Shown here piece by piece: positions 9,799 through 20,212 of a DNA stretch of 64,000 nucleotides. The stretch comes from Trebonia sp963785645 (GTDB taxonomy: Bacteria; Actinomycetota; Actinomycetes; Streptosporangiales; Streptosporangiaceae): contig CAWAWG010000021.1 in the NCBI GenBank assembly GCA_963785645.1, positions 1 to 64,000 on the forward strand, given 5' to 3'. Under the pieces are notes generated by a model, which was not told the origin of the DNA, ran no database searches, and was given only the letters and a program-made list of their open reading frames with translations. How positions within the stretch are numbered: the stretch's first letter is position 1; each line of letters opens with the position of its first letter. The translations under genes and the position numbers were made by a program.

Positions 9799-11033
9799 AG
9801 CGCTCAAGGCCCCAGGACAGCTCGTCGTAGGTGATGACGAGCGGGGGAGCGAGCCTGATGGTCGAGCCGTGGGTCTCCTTGGCGAGCACGCCGAGCGCGG
9901 CCAGCCGCTCGCAGACGGCCCGCCCGTCCAGCGCGGCGAACGTCACCCCGGCCCACAGCCCGCGCCCGCGTACCGACGACACGACCGACGACGGCAGCGA
10001 GCCGAGCGCCGCGTGCAGCACGGCGCCGAGCGAGGCCGAGCGCGCCTGGTACTCACCGGTCCGCAGCATCGCGATCACCTCGCGGGCCACCGCGCAGGCG
10101 AGCGGGTTCCCGCCGAAGGTCGACCCGTGCTGTCCCGGCTTGAGCACGCCGAGCACCGACCGGGAGGACACCATCGCGGAGACCGGCACGATCCCGCCGC
10201 CGAGCGCCTTGCCGAGCAGGTACGCGTCGGGCTCGACGCCCTCGGCCGCGCAGGCGAACGTCGACCCGACCCGGCCGAGGCCGGACTGGATCTCGTCGGC
10301 GATCATCAGCGCCCCGGCGGAGGTGCACAGCGCCCGCACCCCGGCGAGGAAGCCCGGCGGCGGCACGACCACGCCGGCCTCGCCCTGGATCGGCTCGATC
10401 AGCACCGCCACGACGCGGTCCCCGTACTCCTGGAAGGCGCCTGCAGCGCCGGCAGGTCGCCGTACGGCACCGACACGAACCCGGGCGTGTACGGCCCGAA
10501 GTCGTCCCGCGCGTCCGGGATCGGAGGAGAACGACACGATCGTGGTCGTCCGCCCGTGGAAGTTCCCGTCGAACACGACGATGACCGCCTCGTCGGCTGG
10601 GACCCCGCGCGTCACGTACGCCCACTTGCGCGCGACCTTGATCGCGGTCTCGACCGCCTCGGCCCCGGTGTTCATCGGGAGCACCATCTCCATCGAGCAC
10701 AGCTCCGCGAGCTCGGCGCAGAACGGCCCGAACTGGTCGTGGTCGAACGCCCGCGAGACCAGCGTCGCCCGGCCGAGCTGCCGCGTCGCCGCCGCCACCA
10801 GCCGCGGGTGCAGGTGCCCGAAGTTGAGCGCCGAGTACCCGGCCAGCAGGTCCAGGTAGCGCCGCCCGTCCACGCCGGTCACCCAGGAGCCGGCGGCGGA
10901 CGCCACGACGACCGGCAGCGGATGGTAGTTGTGCGCGCTGTACTCGGCTGGTCAGCGCGGACAGGTCCGCTGGCCTGAGAGGTCCGACTGCGCCGGGCCG
11001 TGACTCCCGGCCAGGGATGGTGGTCTGCGTCAT
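9773..11033 (-). pseudogene. rocD: ornithine--oxo-acid aminotransferase, frameshifted
   Basis: RocD moves the δ-amino group of ornithine to 2-oxoglutarate, giving glutamate semialdehyde. It is a class III PLP aminotransferase. From ATG 11033 (MTQTTIPGRES) it continues with SWVTGVDGRRYLDLLAGYSA, PMNTGAEAVETAIKVARKW, VIVVFDGNFHGRTT, VLIEPIQGEAGVVVPP and LMIADEIQSGLGRVG. The PLP lysine is in YLLGKALGGGIVPVSA, followed by STFGGNPLACAVA. The length of about 419 residues is typical. Shifts lie near 10950, 10530 and 10445. The gene sits 36 bp after ddaH on the same strand, which suggests one operon for arginine or methylarginine breakdown. Confidence 0.9.
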
Positions 11034-11069
11034 GTGACACTCCTGACATACAGCGTTTGACATACGCGT

Positions 11070-11899
11070 TCAGTGCCGAAGTTCCAGCGTGCAGCACTTC
11101 GCGCCGCCGCCGGCCTTGAGCAGCTCCGACATGTCCACCGGCACGGGGTGAAGCCCCGCGCGGCCAGCGACCGCGCCAGCTCGCGTCGCCTGGCGCGGCG
11201 AGCACCACGTGCTGCCCGTCGGAGACCGCGTTCAGCCCGAGCACCTCCGCGTCCTCGTCCTTGGCCTCGATGAGCTCGTCGAACACCGAGGCAAGCGAAC
11301 GCCCGCCCCGCGTCGTCGAACGCCGCCGGGTAGTACATCGCCGTCGACGCGTCGAGCACGCACAGCGCCGTGTCGAGGTGGTAGAAGCGCGGGTCCACCA
11401 GCCGCAGCGACACGACCCGGCGCCCGAACACCGACGCCGAGCTCGCACGGCCGCCGCCATCGTCCGACCGGAACCCGTACCCGGCGAGCACGGTGTCCCC
11501 GGCGACCAGGATGTCCCCTTCGCCCTCGTTCACGAAGACGGGCTCGTGCACGGGCGAGTACCCGTGCGACCGGAACCACGACAGGTACGCCGCGGCCTCG
11601 CCCGCCCGCTCCTGGTGCCTGAACCGCACGCCGAGCACGGTCCCGTCGATCACCGTCGCGCCGTTGGCCGCGAACACCATGTCCGGCAGCCCGGCCACCG
11701 GCTCGATCATCGACACCGAGTGCCCGAGCGACTCGTACGTGGCCCGCAGCGTCGGCCCACTGCCGCATCGCGAGCCGGGGTCAACGGGGGCGTCGGGCCG
11801 CATCCACGGGTTGATCGCGTAGCTCACGTCGAAGTACTCCGGCGGGCACATCAGGTAAGACCGGGGCGTAGCCACCCGGTGCGTCACGTCGCTCGTCAT
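11070..11899 (-). pseudogene. ddaH: dimethylargininase / arginine deiminase-like amidinohydrolase, frameshifted
   Basis: This is a member of the amidinotransferase/DDAH superfamily, which releases citrulline from (methyl)arginine. From ATG 11899 it has YLMCPPEYFDVSYAINPWM, LPDMVFAANGATVIDG, VFVNEGEGDILVAGD, DPRFYHLDTALCVLD and the C-terminal GGGAKCCTLELRH, which holds the catalytic Cys. The His and the acidic residues of the active site are also in place. The length of about 276 residues is usual. Two shifts lie near 11300 and 11165. Pairing with rocD is common in actinomycetes. The exact substrate (arginine or dimethylarginine) cannot be read from the sequence. Confidence 0.8.
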
Positions 11900-12062
11900 A
11901 CCTCGAGCGTACGAAGCGCCACGCGATCCTAACAGAGCGTAATCATGCGTCTGTCGCGGCGATCCGTTGCGTTTTCAACGGCAAAACCATCGATTCATTG
12001 CACGCCACGGGTCCAGCCGACGCCGCAGCCCCGCCCGGCACCGACCTCGCTGCGCGACTTCG

Positions 12063-13191
12063 CTACCGCGCCGCGAAGGCGCGCAGGCGCTCGCCTGCCG
12101 CGGCGACGCGCTCGTCGGTCGCGGTGAGGGCGACGCGGATGTAGGCGTTGCCTTCCGGCCCGTACATGGAGCCGGGGCCGGCCAGGATGCCGCACTCGGT
12201 GGCGAGCAGCTCGCAGGCGGCCCAGCAGTCGAGGCCGGGGCGGGTGGCCCACAGGTAGAGGCCCGCCTCGGAGTGCTCGATGCGGAACCCGGCCGCGGTG
12301 AGCCCCTCGACGAGGATGGCGCGGCGGGCCGCGTACCTGGCCTTCTGCTCGACGGCGTGCGCGTCGTCGGACAGCGCGGCGATCATGGCCGCCTGGACCG
12401 GGCCGGGCACGATCATCCCGGCCTGCCGGCCGACGAGCAGCAGGTCCTTCATCAGGCGGGGGTCGCCGGTCACGAACCCGGCCCGGTAGCCCGGCGAGGT
12501 TGGACCGCTTGGACAGCGAGAACACCGCGAGCACGCCCGTCGAGCGAGTCGCCGCGCACGGACTCGTGCAGGACCGATACCGGGGGTCACGTCCCAGCCG
12601 AGCTCGATGTAGCACTCGTCAGAGGCGAGGACCGCGCCCGCGCGACCGCGCCCACGCGACCGCGTCCCGCAGCGCCGCCCGCGGGCAGCACCCGCCCGGT
12701 CGGGTTGGACGGCGAGTTCACCCAGCGCAGCCGCGCCGACGACGGCGCCGCGGCCAGCGCGCTCGTCCGACTGGTCGTCGACCGCGGCCGAGGCGGCACC
12801 GCACAGCCGCGCGCCGATGTCATACGTCGGGTAGGCGAGCGACGGGTAGATGACCGTGTCGGCCGGCGCCGAGCCCGAGCATGGTCGGCAGCCAGGCGAT
12901 GAACTCCTTGGTCCCGATCACCGGCAGCACGGAGACCGGGTCCACGTGCACGTCGAGCGACCGGGCGAGCCAGCCCGCGGCCGCCGCCCGCAGTTCCGGC
13001 GTCCCCGCGGTCAGCGGGTAGCCGGGCGCGTTGGCGGCCGCGGCGAGGGCGTCCTGGATGACCGCGGGCACCGGATCGACCGGGGTGCCCACGGACAGGT
13101 CAACCGCGCCCCCAGGGAACGCGCGCGCCTTCTCGGCGATCGGCGCCAGCTCGTCCCAGGGGTATTCAGGCAGCCGTGCGGCGAGGGTCAC
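12063..13191 (-). pseudogene. dapC: succinyldiaminopimelate aminotransferase, frameshifted
   Basis: DapC makes N-succinyl-LL-diaminopimelate in the succinylase route to lysine and peptidoglycan. It is a class I PLP aminotransferase. The start is GTG 13191, overlapping the fdxA stop as GTGA, and opens VTLAARLPEYPWDELAP. Then come DLSVGTPVDPVPAVIQDAL, YPLTAGTPELRAAAAGWL, PVIGTKEFIAWLPTML and WVNSPSNPTGRVLP. The PLP lysine is in FSLSKRSNLAGYRAGF, and the end reads GSMYGPEGNAYIRVALTAT. The length of about 375 residues fits. Several shifts fall between 12480 and 12880. The fdxA-dapC order is typical of actinobacteria. Confidence 0.88.
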
Positions 13192-13515
13192 TCGTGCCCG
13201 GCTTGACGGCGGCAGCGCCGCGACGACCGGGTGGTCCTTGCCGATCTTGCCGACCTTGGAGGCGCCGCCGGGGGAGCCAAGGTCCTCGAAGAAGTCGGCG
13301 TTGATCTTCGTGTAGTCCTTCCACTGCTCGGGGACGTCGTCCTCGTAGTAGATGGCCTCAACCGGGCAGACGGGCTCGCAAGCGCCGCAGTCCACGCACT
13401 CGTCCGGGTGGATGTAGAGCATGCGCTCGCCCTCGTAGATGCAGTCCACCGGGCACTCTTCGATGCATGCCTTGTCGAGCACATCGACGCATGACTGCGC
13501 GATGACGTAGGTCAC
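13188..13515 (-). pseudogene. fdxA: 7Fe ferredoxin, one frameshift at the 3' end
   Basis: This small electron carrier binds a [3Fe-4S] and a [4Fe-4S] cluster. GTG 13515 opens VTYVIAQSCVDVLDKACIEE, with a strong ribosome binding site AAAGAGGAG just upstream. Cluster motifs are CIEECPVDCIYEG and CVDCGACEPVCPVEA. As read, the frame runs on into dapC. Removing one T after the LPP codons gives the normal end LPPQAGHE, and that stop overlaps the dapC GTG. The corrected length is about 108 residues, as in other actinobacterial FdxA. It is first in a two-gene operon. Confidence 0.92.
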
Positions 13516-13603
13516 GTGAGCTCCTCTTTAACGTCTTAACCCACTTCAGGTACCACACAGTATGGTGGTTCGCCTCGCTAGCTGGCGACAATACCCCCCG
13601 CTG

Positions 13604-14520
13604 TCAGCGCTCGGAGTTGGCTTGCCAGCTTGTTTCGGTCAGCCCGGCCGTCCACTGGTACCCGGCGTAGCTGACCTGCGTGATCCCGTAGGAGCTCGCG
13701 TTGGCGACGAGCCAGTTCGCCACGGTCCAGCCCGCGCCGTGGCGCGGTGCCGATCAGATCAGCTGACTCCCGAACGAATCGCGGCTGACTCCGGTCATGC
13801 AGCCCCGCCTTCTCCCGGGGTGCCGAACACGTCGTCCAGTCTGCTGCGCGGCCCCGTGCAGGTTCGAGCTTGGCGGAGACGCCCTGGTCCGCGGCCTGCG
13901 TCGCCGGGTTGTACCAGCAGGTGACCGCGTGCGGGGCGGCGGTGTAGTCGGCGGCGAGCAGCGCGCCGGTCTGCGCGTACTGCTGGTAGGCGTAGCCGTC
14001 AGCGCTCTTCTGCACGGCCTGGGCGGCCTGGTAGACCGGGATCGTTCACGTAGTTGGGGACCTTGACGAGCGCGCCGAAGAACGCCTGCGTCGCGTACGC
14101 GGGATCCTGCAAGCTGGGCGGCGGTGCCCCAGCCCTCGCGACGGGCCGCTGCTGGAAGATGCCCACCGAGTCCCGGTCGCCGTAGGTCAGGTTCTCCAGC
14201 TTGGACTCCTGGAACGCGGTCGCGTAGGCGATGGTCAGGGCCCTGCTCGGCAGGTGCTCGCGGGCGGCGACGCCGGCGACGGTGGCCGCGTCGGCCGCCT
14301 GCCCGAAGTCGAGCGCGATCGCGTTGCCGCCGGTGCCCGCCTGGCAGCCGGGCACGGTCAGCACCTGGACCACGAACCGCTGGTAGGCGGTGTAGGCGGC
14401 GTATGCCGCCGACGGCGAGCAACACCGCGATCACGAGTGAGCACGATCAGCGGCCGCCGCCAGGAGGGGCGCTGATACCGGTAGCGCCGCAGCCGCGCCC
14501 CGGGGAGGTCGTCCGCACAT
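13604..14520 (-). pseudogene. membrane-anchored lysozyme-like protein of unknown role, frameshifted
   Basis: The N-terminal part has a basic stretch (RLRRYRYQRPSWRRP) and one membrane helix (VIAVLLAVGGIAAYTAY). It then reads VLTVPGCQAGTGGNAIALD and REHLPSRALTIAYATAFQES, followed by KLENLTYGDRDSVGIFQQRP. The last stretch looks like the Glu-containing core of a lysozyme or transglycosylase fold. The C terminus is WTVANWLVANASSYGITQV to WQANSER. Proteins of this form are widespread in actinomycetes, and I recall some being labelled heavy metal transporter, which the sequence does not support. At least four shifts. The start is uncertain: ATG at 14523 or 14520, or GTG 14518. Confidence 0.7.
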
Positions 14521-14680
14521 CATCGAAGGTACCCGCGCCTAGGTCACTTCGCTGGCAATCAGCCGGATCAACCCCGCACCGCTCCGGGGCCCAGCCCACA
14601 GAAACGCGGCAGGCGCAGTGATTTCCGCGGTCCAATCTCGGGTGTTCCCCGGCGTGTCGTGGGTCGGGCGCGGTATTCGA

Positions 14681-14686
14681 TAGGCT
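14681..14686 (+). promoter_or_regulatory. possible -10 box giving a near-leaderless dapD transcript
   Basis: TAGGCT ends 8 nt before the dapD ATG at 14695. If used, transcription would start at or within a few bases of the ATG, and no ribosome binding site is visible. No good -35 match is seen 17-18 nt upstream. Confidence 0.3.
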
Positions 14687-14694
14687 CGCTGCCC

Positions 14695-15530
14695 ATGAGT
14701 GAGCTGAAGTCTCCGCTGCCCGCCGTCATCGATGAACTGTGGGAGCGGCGCGGCGAGCTGAGCCCCGAGGACTCCGCCGCCCGCGCCGAGGTCGTGGCGG
14801 CCGTGGACCAGATCGACGCCGGAGAAGCCCGGGTCGCGTTCGTGGACGCGGAAACCGACGAGGTCGTGGTGGACGAGCGGGCCAAGCGGGCGATCCTGCT
14901 CGCCTTCAAGGTCCTGCCGATGGCCCAGTCGCAGGTCGGCGACTTCCGCTACCACGACCGCGTGCCGCTGAAGACGCGCCTCGACGGGGTGCGCGTGGTG
15001 CCGGGCGCGATCGCCCGCTGGGGCGCGTACATCGCGCCGGGCACGGTCCTGATGCCCTCGTTCACCAACGTCGGCGCGTACGTGGACTCCGGCACGATGG
15101 TGGACACCTGGGCGACGGTCGGCTCGTGCGCCCAGATCGGCAAGAACGTGCACCTGTCCGGCGGGGTCGGCATCGGCGGCGTGCTCGAGCCGCCGAACGC
15201 GGTCCCGGTCGTCGTCGAGGACGAGTGCATCATCGGCTCCCGCTCGATCGTGGCGGAGGGCGCCAGGGTCCGCACCGGCGCGGTGCTCGGCCCGGGCACG
15301 AACATCAGCCAGCTCGACGCACGTGATCGACGTGGAAACCGGCGAGGAACTGCCGCGCGGCGAGGTGCCGGCGTGGTCGGTGGCCGTCAACGGCACGCGG
15401 TTCCGCAAGTTCCCCGGCGGCGAGTTCGGCATGCCCGCGTGCTCGTCCTGAAGCGGCTGACCGAGGGGGAGCGGCACGGCAAGTCCGCAGCTCAACGCGC
15501 ATCCTCCGCGACCACGGCATCGACGGCTAA
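14695..15530 (+). pseudogene. dapD: tetrahydrodipicolinate N-succinyltransferase, frameshifted
   Basis: DapD adds succinate to tetrahydrodipicolinate, the step before DapC in diaminopimelate synthesis. From ATG 14695 the N-terminal domain reads MSELKSPLPAVIDELWERRG. A left-handed β-helix of hexapeptide repeats follows: VVPGAIARWGAYIAPGTVLM, TNVGAYVDSGTMVDTWATV, GKNVHLSGGVGIGGVLEPP and IIGSRSIVAEGARV. The C terminus is in other frames: VIDVETGEELPRGEVPAWSV and LVLKRLTEGER, ending LRDHGIDG. Shifts lie near 15318, 15440 and 15490. The corrected length of about 278 residues matches the actinobacterial form. It is divergent from fdxA-dapC with one gene between. Confidence 0.92.
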
Positions 15531-15775
15531 CTGCGGCCGGGTTAGGGCCTTGTGGCTAGTTCGGAAGTAATGGCTCGGGAGGCGGGAAACCCGCTCTCGT
15601 TCGGATTAATCCCCAATAGCTGGCCGGACGGACCGTAGCCGGGCTGGCACGGCGACGGGACGGCTCGCCCGGGTAAATACCGAGTTGATCGCTCTCATTA
15701 ATTCTCCCGGCGTTCTTCTATCTGCCGCGTGTTTCCGTCGGAGCATCGCCGTCGATGGATACCTTGGATAGGACT

Positions 15776-16522
15776 ATGGGTGGAGCTAACACGCGCAGGG
15801 TCCGTCGCCAGGGACCCGTGACGTTGCGCGACAAGCAGATTCCGGCGACCACGACCGACCAGCGGCTGCTCGACCGCCGCGGTCCGTCGGACTGGGTGCA
15901 CGCCGACCCGTGGCGGGTCATGCGCATCCAGGCGGAGTTCGTCGAGGGGTTCGGCCTGCTGGCCGAGCTCGGCGATGGCGGTCTCGATCTTCGGCTCGGC
16001 GCGGACCAAGCCGGGCACGGCCGAGTACGAGCTGGCCGTCAACATAGCCGAGGGGCTCGTCAAGGCCGGCTACGCCATCATCACCGGCGGCGGGCCAGGC
16101 ATCATGGAGGCGGCCAACAAGGGCGCCGCCGAGGCGGGCGGCGTGTCGGTCGGCCTCGGCATCGAGCTGCCGATGGAGTCGGGGCTCAACGACTACGTGA
16201 ACGTGGGCGTCGAGTTCCGCTACTTCTTCGTCAGGAAGACGGTCTTCATCAAGTACTCGCAGGCCTTCGTGGTCCTGCCCGGCGGCTTCGGCACGATGGA
16301 CGAGCTCTTCGAGGCGCTGACCCTGGTCGCGACCGGCAAGATCACCAAGTTCCCGATCGTCCTGGTCGGCAGCGAGTACTGGTCGGGCCTGCTCGACTGG
16401 CTCAAGGCGACGCATGCTGGCCGAAGGCAAGATCGGCGCCGAGGAGCTGGACCTGCTGCCAGGTGGCGGACAACCCGGACGAGGTCGTGAAGATCATCAA
16501 GAAGGCGCACGCCGGGCTCTGA
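15776..16522 (+). pseudogene. LOG-family (TIGR00730) nucleoside monophosphate phosphoribohydrolase, frameshifted
   Basis: Members hydrolyse nucleotide 5'-monophosphates, including cytokinin forms, to base and ribose phosphate. The N-terminal extension TTDQRLLDRRGPSDWVHADP, then WRVMRIQAEFVEGF, is typical of the actinobacterial branch. The Rossmann core has SIFGSARTKPG, IITGGGPGIMEAANKGA, VGLGIELPMESGLN and FFVRKTVFIKYSQ, and the catalytic motif LPGGFGTMDELFEALT. The end reads VADNPDEVVKIIKKAHAGL. Shifts lie near 15975, 16410 and 16465. I chose ATG 15776, which has GGATAGG upstream; ATG 15755 is possible. The neighbours (DivIVA-like protein, tag) match the common actinobacterial order. Confidence 0.85.
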
Positions 16523-16686
16523 TTTCGGCGCGAACGTCGCAGATTCGTAAACCGCTGGCGGAGTGCATCTCCGCGGCGCCGATCGCCCCGGTGATGCACC
16601 GACGCGGCGCGGCCCGGGCCGAAGTCTTTCCGCTAGCCGCGGCGCGCAGTACGACTTAGTCGGCGATTCATGGCACGATTTCTTCT

Positions 16687-17312
16687 GTGCCTGTTGTCAT
16701 GGTGATCGCCGTCATCGTCGTCGTCGCTGCCGTGGTCTTCGTGGCCAGGGGGCGCGGCGGCGGGTTGTCCGTCGAGCGTAACGATTACGTCCCGCTCGAC
16801 CTCGGGCCGGTGTCGGCCACGGACGTCGCCCTGCTGCGCCCGCCGACGGGGCTGTGGGGATACAGCATGCAGGCGACCGACGAGGCGATGGAGCAGATCG
16901 CCGAGTCGATCAGGGAGCGTGACGTGCGGATCGTCGCACTTGAGCAGCTCGTCACCGACCTGAGCAGGGACCAGGCCCCGATGCCGCTGCTCGCCAGCCC
17001 GTACGCCGGGGCGCGGCACCGCCGGCCGCATGCCGGCACCGCCGATACGGAAGCCGTCGAGGTACCCGACGAAACTCCCGGTGCTCCCGGAGAGCTCGGC
17101 GCCGCCCCACGACCCGCACGATCTCCGTGACCCCGGTGGTGCCTGCGAGTTCGGCGGCCCCCCCGAGCTCCGATACGCCTGCCAGCGCGAGCTGGGAGAC
17201 GCCCGCGACCGCAGGCTGGGAGGCAGCCCGCGACGGAGCAGGTTCGCTTCCCCTTCGAGCCGCCCAGGCCGAGCGGGGAAATGTCCGGCCCGCCGCCGGA
17301 GCAGTCCCATGA
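16687..17312 (+). pseudogene. DivIVA-domain membrane protein, frameshifted
   Basis: A short N-terminal membrane helix (VVMVIAVIVVVAAVVFVA) is followed by a DivIVA-type segment: LRPPTGLWGYSMQATDEAM, then QIAESIRERDVRIVALEQL. Such segments place proteins at curved membranes or the growing pole in actinomycetes. The frame from GTG 16687 stops at 17130. The next frame (VTPVVPASSAAPPSSDTP to NVRPAAGAVP) ends in a TGA that overlaps the tag ATG as ATGA. That tight overlap suggests one shift near 17120 and a true length of about 208 residues with a Pro/Ala-rich tail. ATG 16699 is an alternative start. Confidence 0.65.
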
Positions 17313-17937
17313 CTGACGCGACCGCCGAGCCCGGCCGAGACCAGGCAGCAGAAGGGAGCCGGTGGCCGGGCCCGGACGGCAGGCTGCGCTGCCCGTGGGG
17401 GCTGAGCGCTCCCGAGTACGTGGCCTACCACGACGACGAGTGGGGCCGTCCGGTCCACGGCGACCAGGCGATCTTCGAGCGGCTCTGCCTTGAGGCGCTT
17501 CCAGTCCGGGCCTGTCCTGGCTGACCATCCTGCGCAAGCGGGAGAACTTCAGGAAGGCGTTCGCGGGGTTCGACATCCCGGCCGTCGCCGCGTTCACCGA
17601 CGCGGACGTGGCCCGGCTGCTCGCGGACGCGGGCATCGTGCGCAACCGGGCCAAGATCAACGCCGCGATCACCAACGCCCGGGCCGCCCTTGCGCTCGCG
17701 GAAGGCCTCAGCGACCTGGTCTGGAGCTACGCCGAGACCGAGCCGCGGCCGGCGCCGCGCACGCTCGCCGACCTTCCGGCGCAGACGCCCGCCTCCAAGG
17801 CGCTGGCCAAGGAGCTGCGCAAGCGCGGCTTCGTCTTCACCGGCCCGGTGACGGTCTACGCCGCCATGCAGGCCTGCGGCCTGGTCAACGACCACCTGGA
17901 AGGCTGTTTCGCCCGTATGCCGGTAGCGGGCGGGTAA
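17309..17937 (+). pseudogene. tag: DNA-3-methyladenine glycosylase I, one frameshift
   Basis: Tag cuts 3-methyladenine out of alkylated DNA. From ATG 17309 it reads LRCPWGLSAPEYVAYHDDEWG, with the zinc Cys and His, then FERLCLEA. After a shift near 17505 come GLSWLTILRKRENFRKAFAG, RLLADAGIVRNRAKINAAIT and GFVFTGPVTVYAAMQACGLV, ending NDHLEGCFARMPVAGG. These are the helix-hairpin core and the second zinc site. The corrected length of about 209 residues is normal. It overlaps the upstream DivIVA-like gene by 4 bp. Confidence 0.9.
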
Positions 17938-18014
17938 TGCTCACGTTCATGAATTTGTCCCCAGCTGTGCACTTTCGGGACTAGGCGGGTCGCGGCCGTG
18001 TAACAATACGCGGC

Positions 18015-18749
18015 ATGGGTCATGCGGAACCCGATATCGCCGAGCTTTTCGCGCCGCTGCGGCCGGCGCAGGCCTCCGATGTCGTCCTGAGCGAGGCACG
18101 GCAGGTCCTCTCCCACGTCCGGCAGCCGATCGACGCGGAGCTGTGGGGGTCGGACATGATCGGTGCGCTGTCCGGCGGCGGACGTCGACGACACGGACGT
18201 GATGACGGAGCTCGCGAGGTCCCTCGTGCCCGCCGCCGAGGAGAAGGCGACGCCAGAGGCGCTCGGCCTGCTGCGCGTCCTCGGGGCGATCGGTTCCGCC
18301 AGAGCTCAAGGCGGCGGCGACCGAGGCGGCGGAGCGGGTGACCGCGCAGCGGCGTGCCCGACCCGGACTGGGCGCCGGCGATCGGCTCGCCGACGATCGG
18401 CAAGTGCTGGCATTACAGCGACGTCGGCGGCCGGCAGGAATCGGTCACGGTGAGCTTCGGCTACGGCTCGTCCGAGCACGCCCTGTCGGTGCTCATCGAC
18501 CACGGCAAGGGCGGCAAGATCAAGGACGCCTGGGTCGACGACGCCGAGGGCCTGCTCGACAAGACCTGGCTGGCCGCCGAGAACGACCCGCTCATCGTCT
18601 TCGAGCCGATCGAGCCGGCGGACGCCAGCGAGCGCCTGGCGAAGGCGGTCGCGGCGGGCGAGTGCCCGAGCAAGCCGGACGAGACCGACGACCTGACCGC
18701 CCACCGCGCCCTGCTGCACGCGAGGGTCCGCTACCTCGCCGCGAACTAG
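18015..18749 (+). pseudogene. conserved hypothetical protein, frameshifted
   Basis: About 244 residues, mainly helical and acidic. From ATG 18015 it reads MGHAEPDIAELFAPLRPAQ and VRQPIDAELWGSDMIGAL. After a shift near 18172 it continues VMTELARSLVPAAEEKATPE, and after one near 18305 DPDWAPAIGSPTIGKCWHY, HALSVLIDHGKGGKIKDAW and LTAHRALLHARVRYLAAN. I do not recognise the family. There is no signal peptide, membrane helix or metal motif. It stands alone on the plus strand; TAACAAT at 18001-18007 just before the ATG could be a -10 box for a leaderless message. Confidence 0.55.
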
Positions 18750-18801
18750 GCCGAGCCCTGCTGCCCTGGGTTCGCCGCCTCATCGCGAGGTCCGCCACGC
18801 G

Positions 18802-20058
18802 TCACGGGGTCAAGGCCACGGTGGCGCCCGTCGGGGTGAGCAGCCGGTGGTAGCCCGGGGCGCCGGGCATCGGCACCAGGTCCCCGGATATCCGCTTGTA
18901 CGGCCCGTCCGGCCCGGCGAGCACGAGGCCGTCCGCCCCGACCGCGACCAGAGAGTCCCCGTCCCGCAGCAGCACCGCGCCGTCACGCGAAGCGGAGATC
19001 GCCACCCGCCCCGCCCGCAGCCCGTCAAGCACGCCCAGCCACGCTCGCGTCCGCGCAGCGAGACCCAGGTCGTCGGCGTGCCAAGGGGCGCGTCGGACCC
19101 CGGCCGGTGCCAGTCGCTGCCCCCGACCGGGATCGCGGCCGGGTCCCACGCCTGCCACCAGGACAGCGGCGTCGTCCACGACAGGTCGAGCCAGGACCAG
19201 TGCCAGACCTCGAGCAGCGGCGGCCGCCTGGGCATCGGGTGCACCCACGAGACCGGCCCGGCGAACGGATGGTTGACCGACATCAGCCCGCCCCGGACTC
19301 GGCAGCGGACAGCCACGACGAGCCGGCTCTCGGAAGTCGACCCACCCGATCTCACCCAGGACGCCCGCGTGCCCGAGGTCCGTCGTCACTTCCTGCCCCG
19401 GCAGCAAAGTCACGCCGTACCGGGAGGAAGCCGGACCGAGAACGGCGTGATGGCTCACCGTGTTGTGGTCGGTGACGGCGACGAAGTCCAGCCCGCGTTC
19501 CACCGCGTGCGCGGCCAGTTCCGCCACGCTCATCACCCCGTCGGAGTGGAAGGTATGCGCGTGCAGGTCCCCGGCCAGCCAGGTCAGCCCGGCCTCGGCG
19601 GGCAGCGAACGCCGCGCGGGCCGCGAGCCGGGCACGGGCACGGCAACCGACCCGGGAAGTTCGGGCACGGGCAGCCACGCGGCTAGTTGCGCGCCGAGGG
19701 AAGCGGCTCCCGCCGACAAGGGCTCCGCGGTCACGGTGAACGGCACCCCTGACTCAGGGACCGCGTGCAGCCCGATCACCAACTGCCAGACCCCCGCCGT
19801 GACCGGCCCGGCCAGGTACCCGGGCGTCGCCCCGTGCTCCGCGACCACGAACGAGTCCCGCGCACCCCCGGACCAGCCGCGGAACCCGGCCGGATCGAAG
19901 CACCCCAGGTCGAGCACCGCCCCCGGGTCACGCGGGTAAGACAGCGTCACCCGCAGCGCCGCCGTCCCGGCCGGGACCTCAACCGGCAGGTAATGCCACG
20001 GCGAGGCGATCCGGTCATCGATGGAGAACGTCCCGGTGTGCGTGATCAGCGACCGCAT
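18802..20058 (-). pseudogene. PHP-domain metal-dependent phosphoesterase with N-terminal β domain, two frameshifts
   Basis: Residues 1-150 look like a β-sandwich module (LPVEVPAGTAALRVTLSYPR, TAGVWQLVIGLHAVPESG). The PHP domain follows, with GDLHAHTFHSDGVMS, FVAVTDHNTVSHH, LLPGQEVTTDLGHAGVLG and, in another frame, VNHPFAGPVSWVHP and IPVGGSDWHRPG, which together supply the usual metal ligands. The end returns to the first frame: RAGRVAISASRDGAVLLRDG to TPTGATVALTP. Two compensating shifts near 19335 and 19060 explain why the outer parts share a frame. Related proteins hydrolyse phosphate esters; the substrate here is unknown. Confidence 0.8.
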
Positions 20059-20126
20059 AGCAACATCTGATCAGGCATCGCGCCCAGACGCCAAGCGCAG
20101 CCACGCGTGCCCGCCAAGAAAACCAA

Positions 20127-20155
20127 GTGACGCCCGGCAAAGCAGGTGCTAGGGT
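20127..20155 (+). promoter_or_regulatory. promoter candidate for helD
   Basis: GTGACG (20127-20132), a 17-nt spacer and TAGGGT (20150-20155) fit the actinobacterial housekeeping pattern TTGACN-N17-TANNNT. The helD ATG is 58 nt further on. I saw no rifamycin-associated palindrome in this gap. Confidence 0.42.
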
Positions 20156-20212
20156 CTTGAGCTTCGCGCCGCTCGCGCAGACCAGCACCAGGAGAGCTCA
20201 AGGGGGTTACCC

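Noticed and set aside
20059..20212. Rifamycin-associated element before helD
   Set aside because: I looked for the long palindrome known upstream of rifampicin-induced helicases and saw none. The only signal is an ordinary promoter-like pair.
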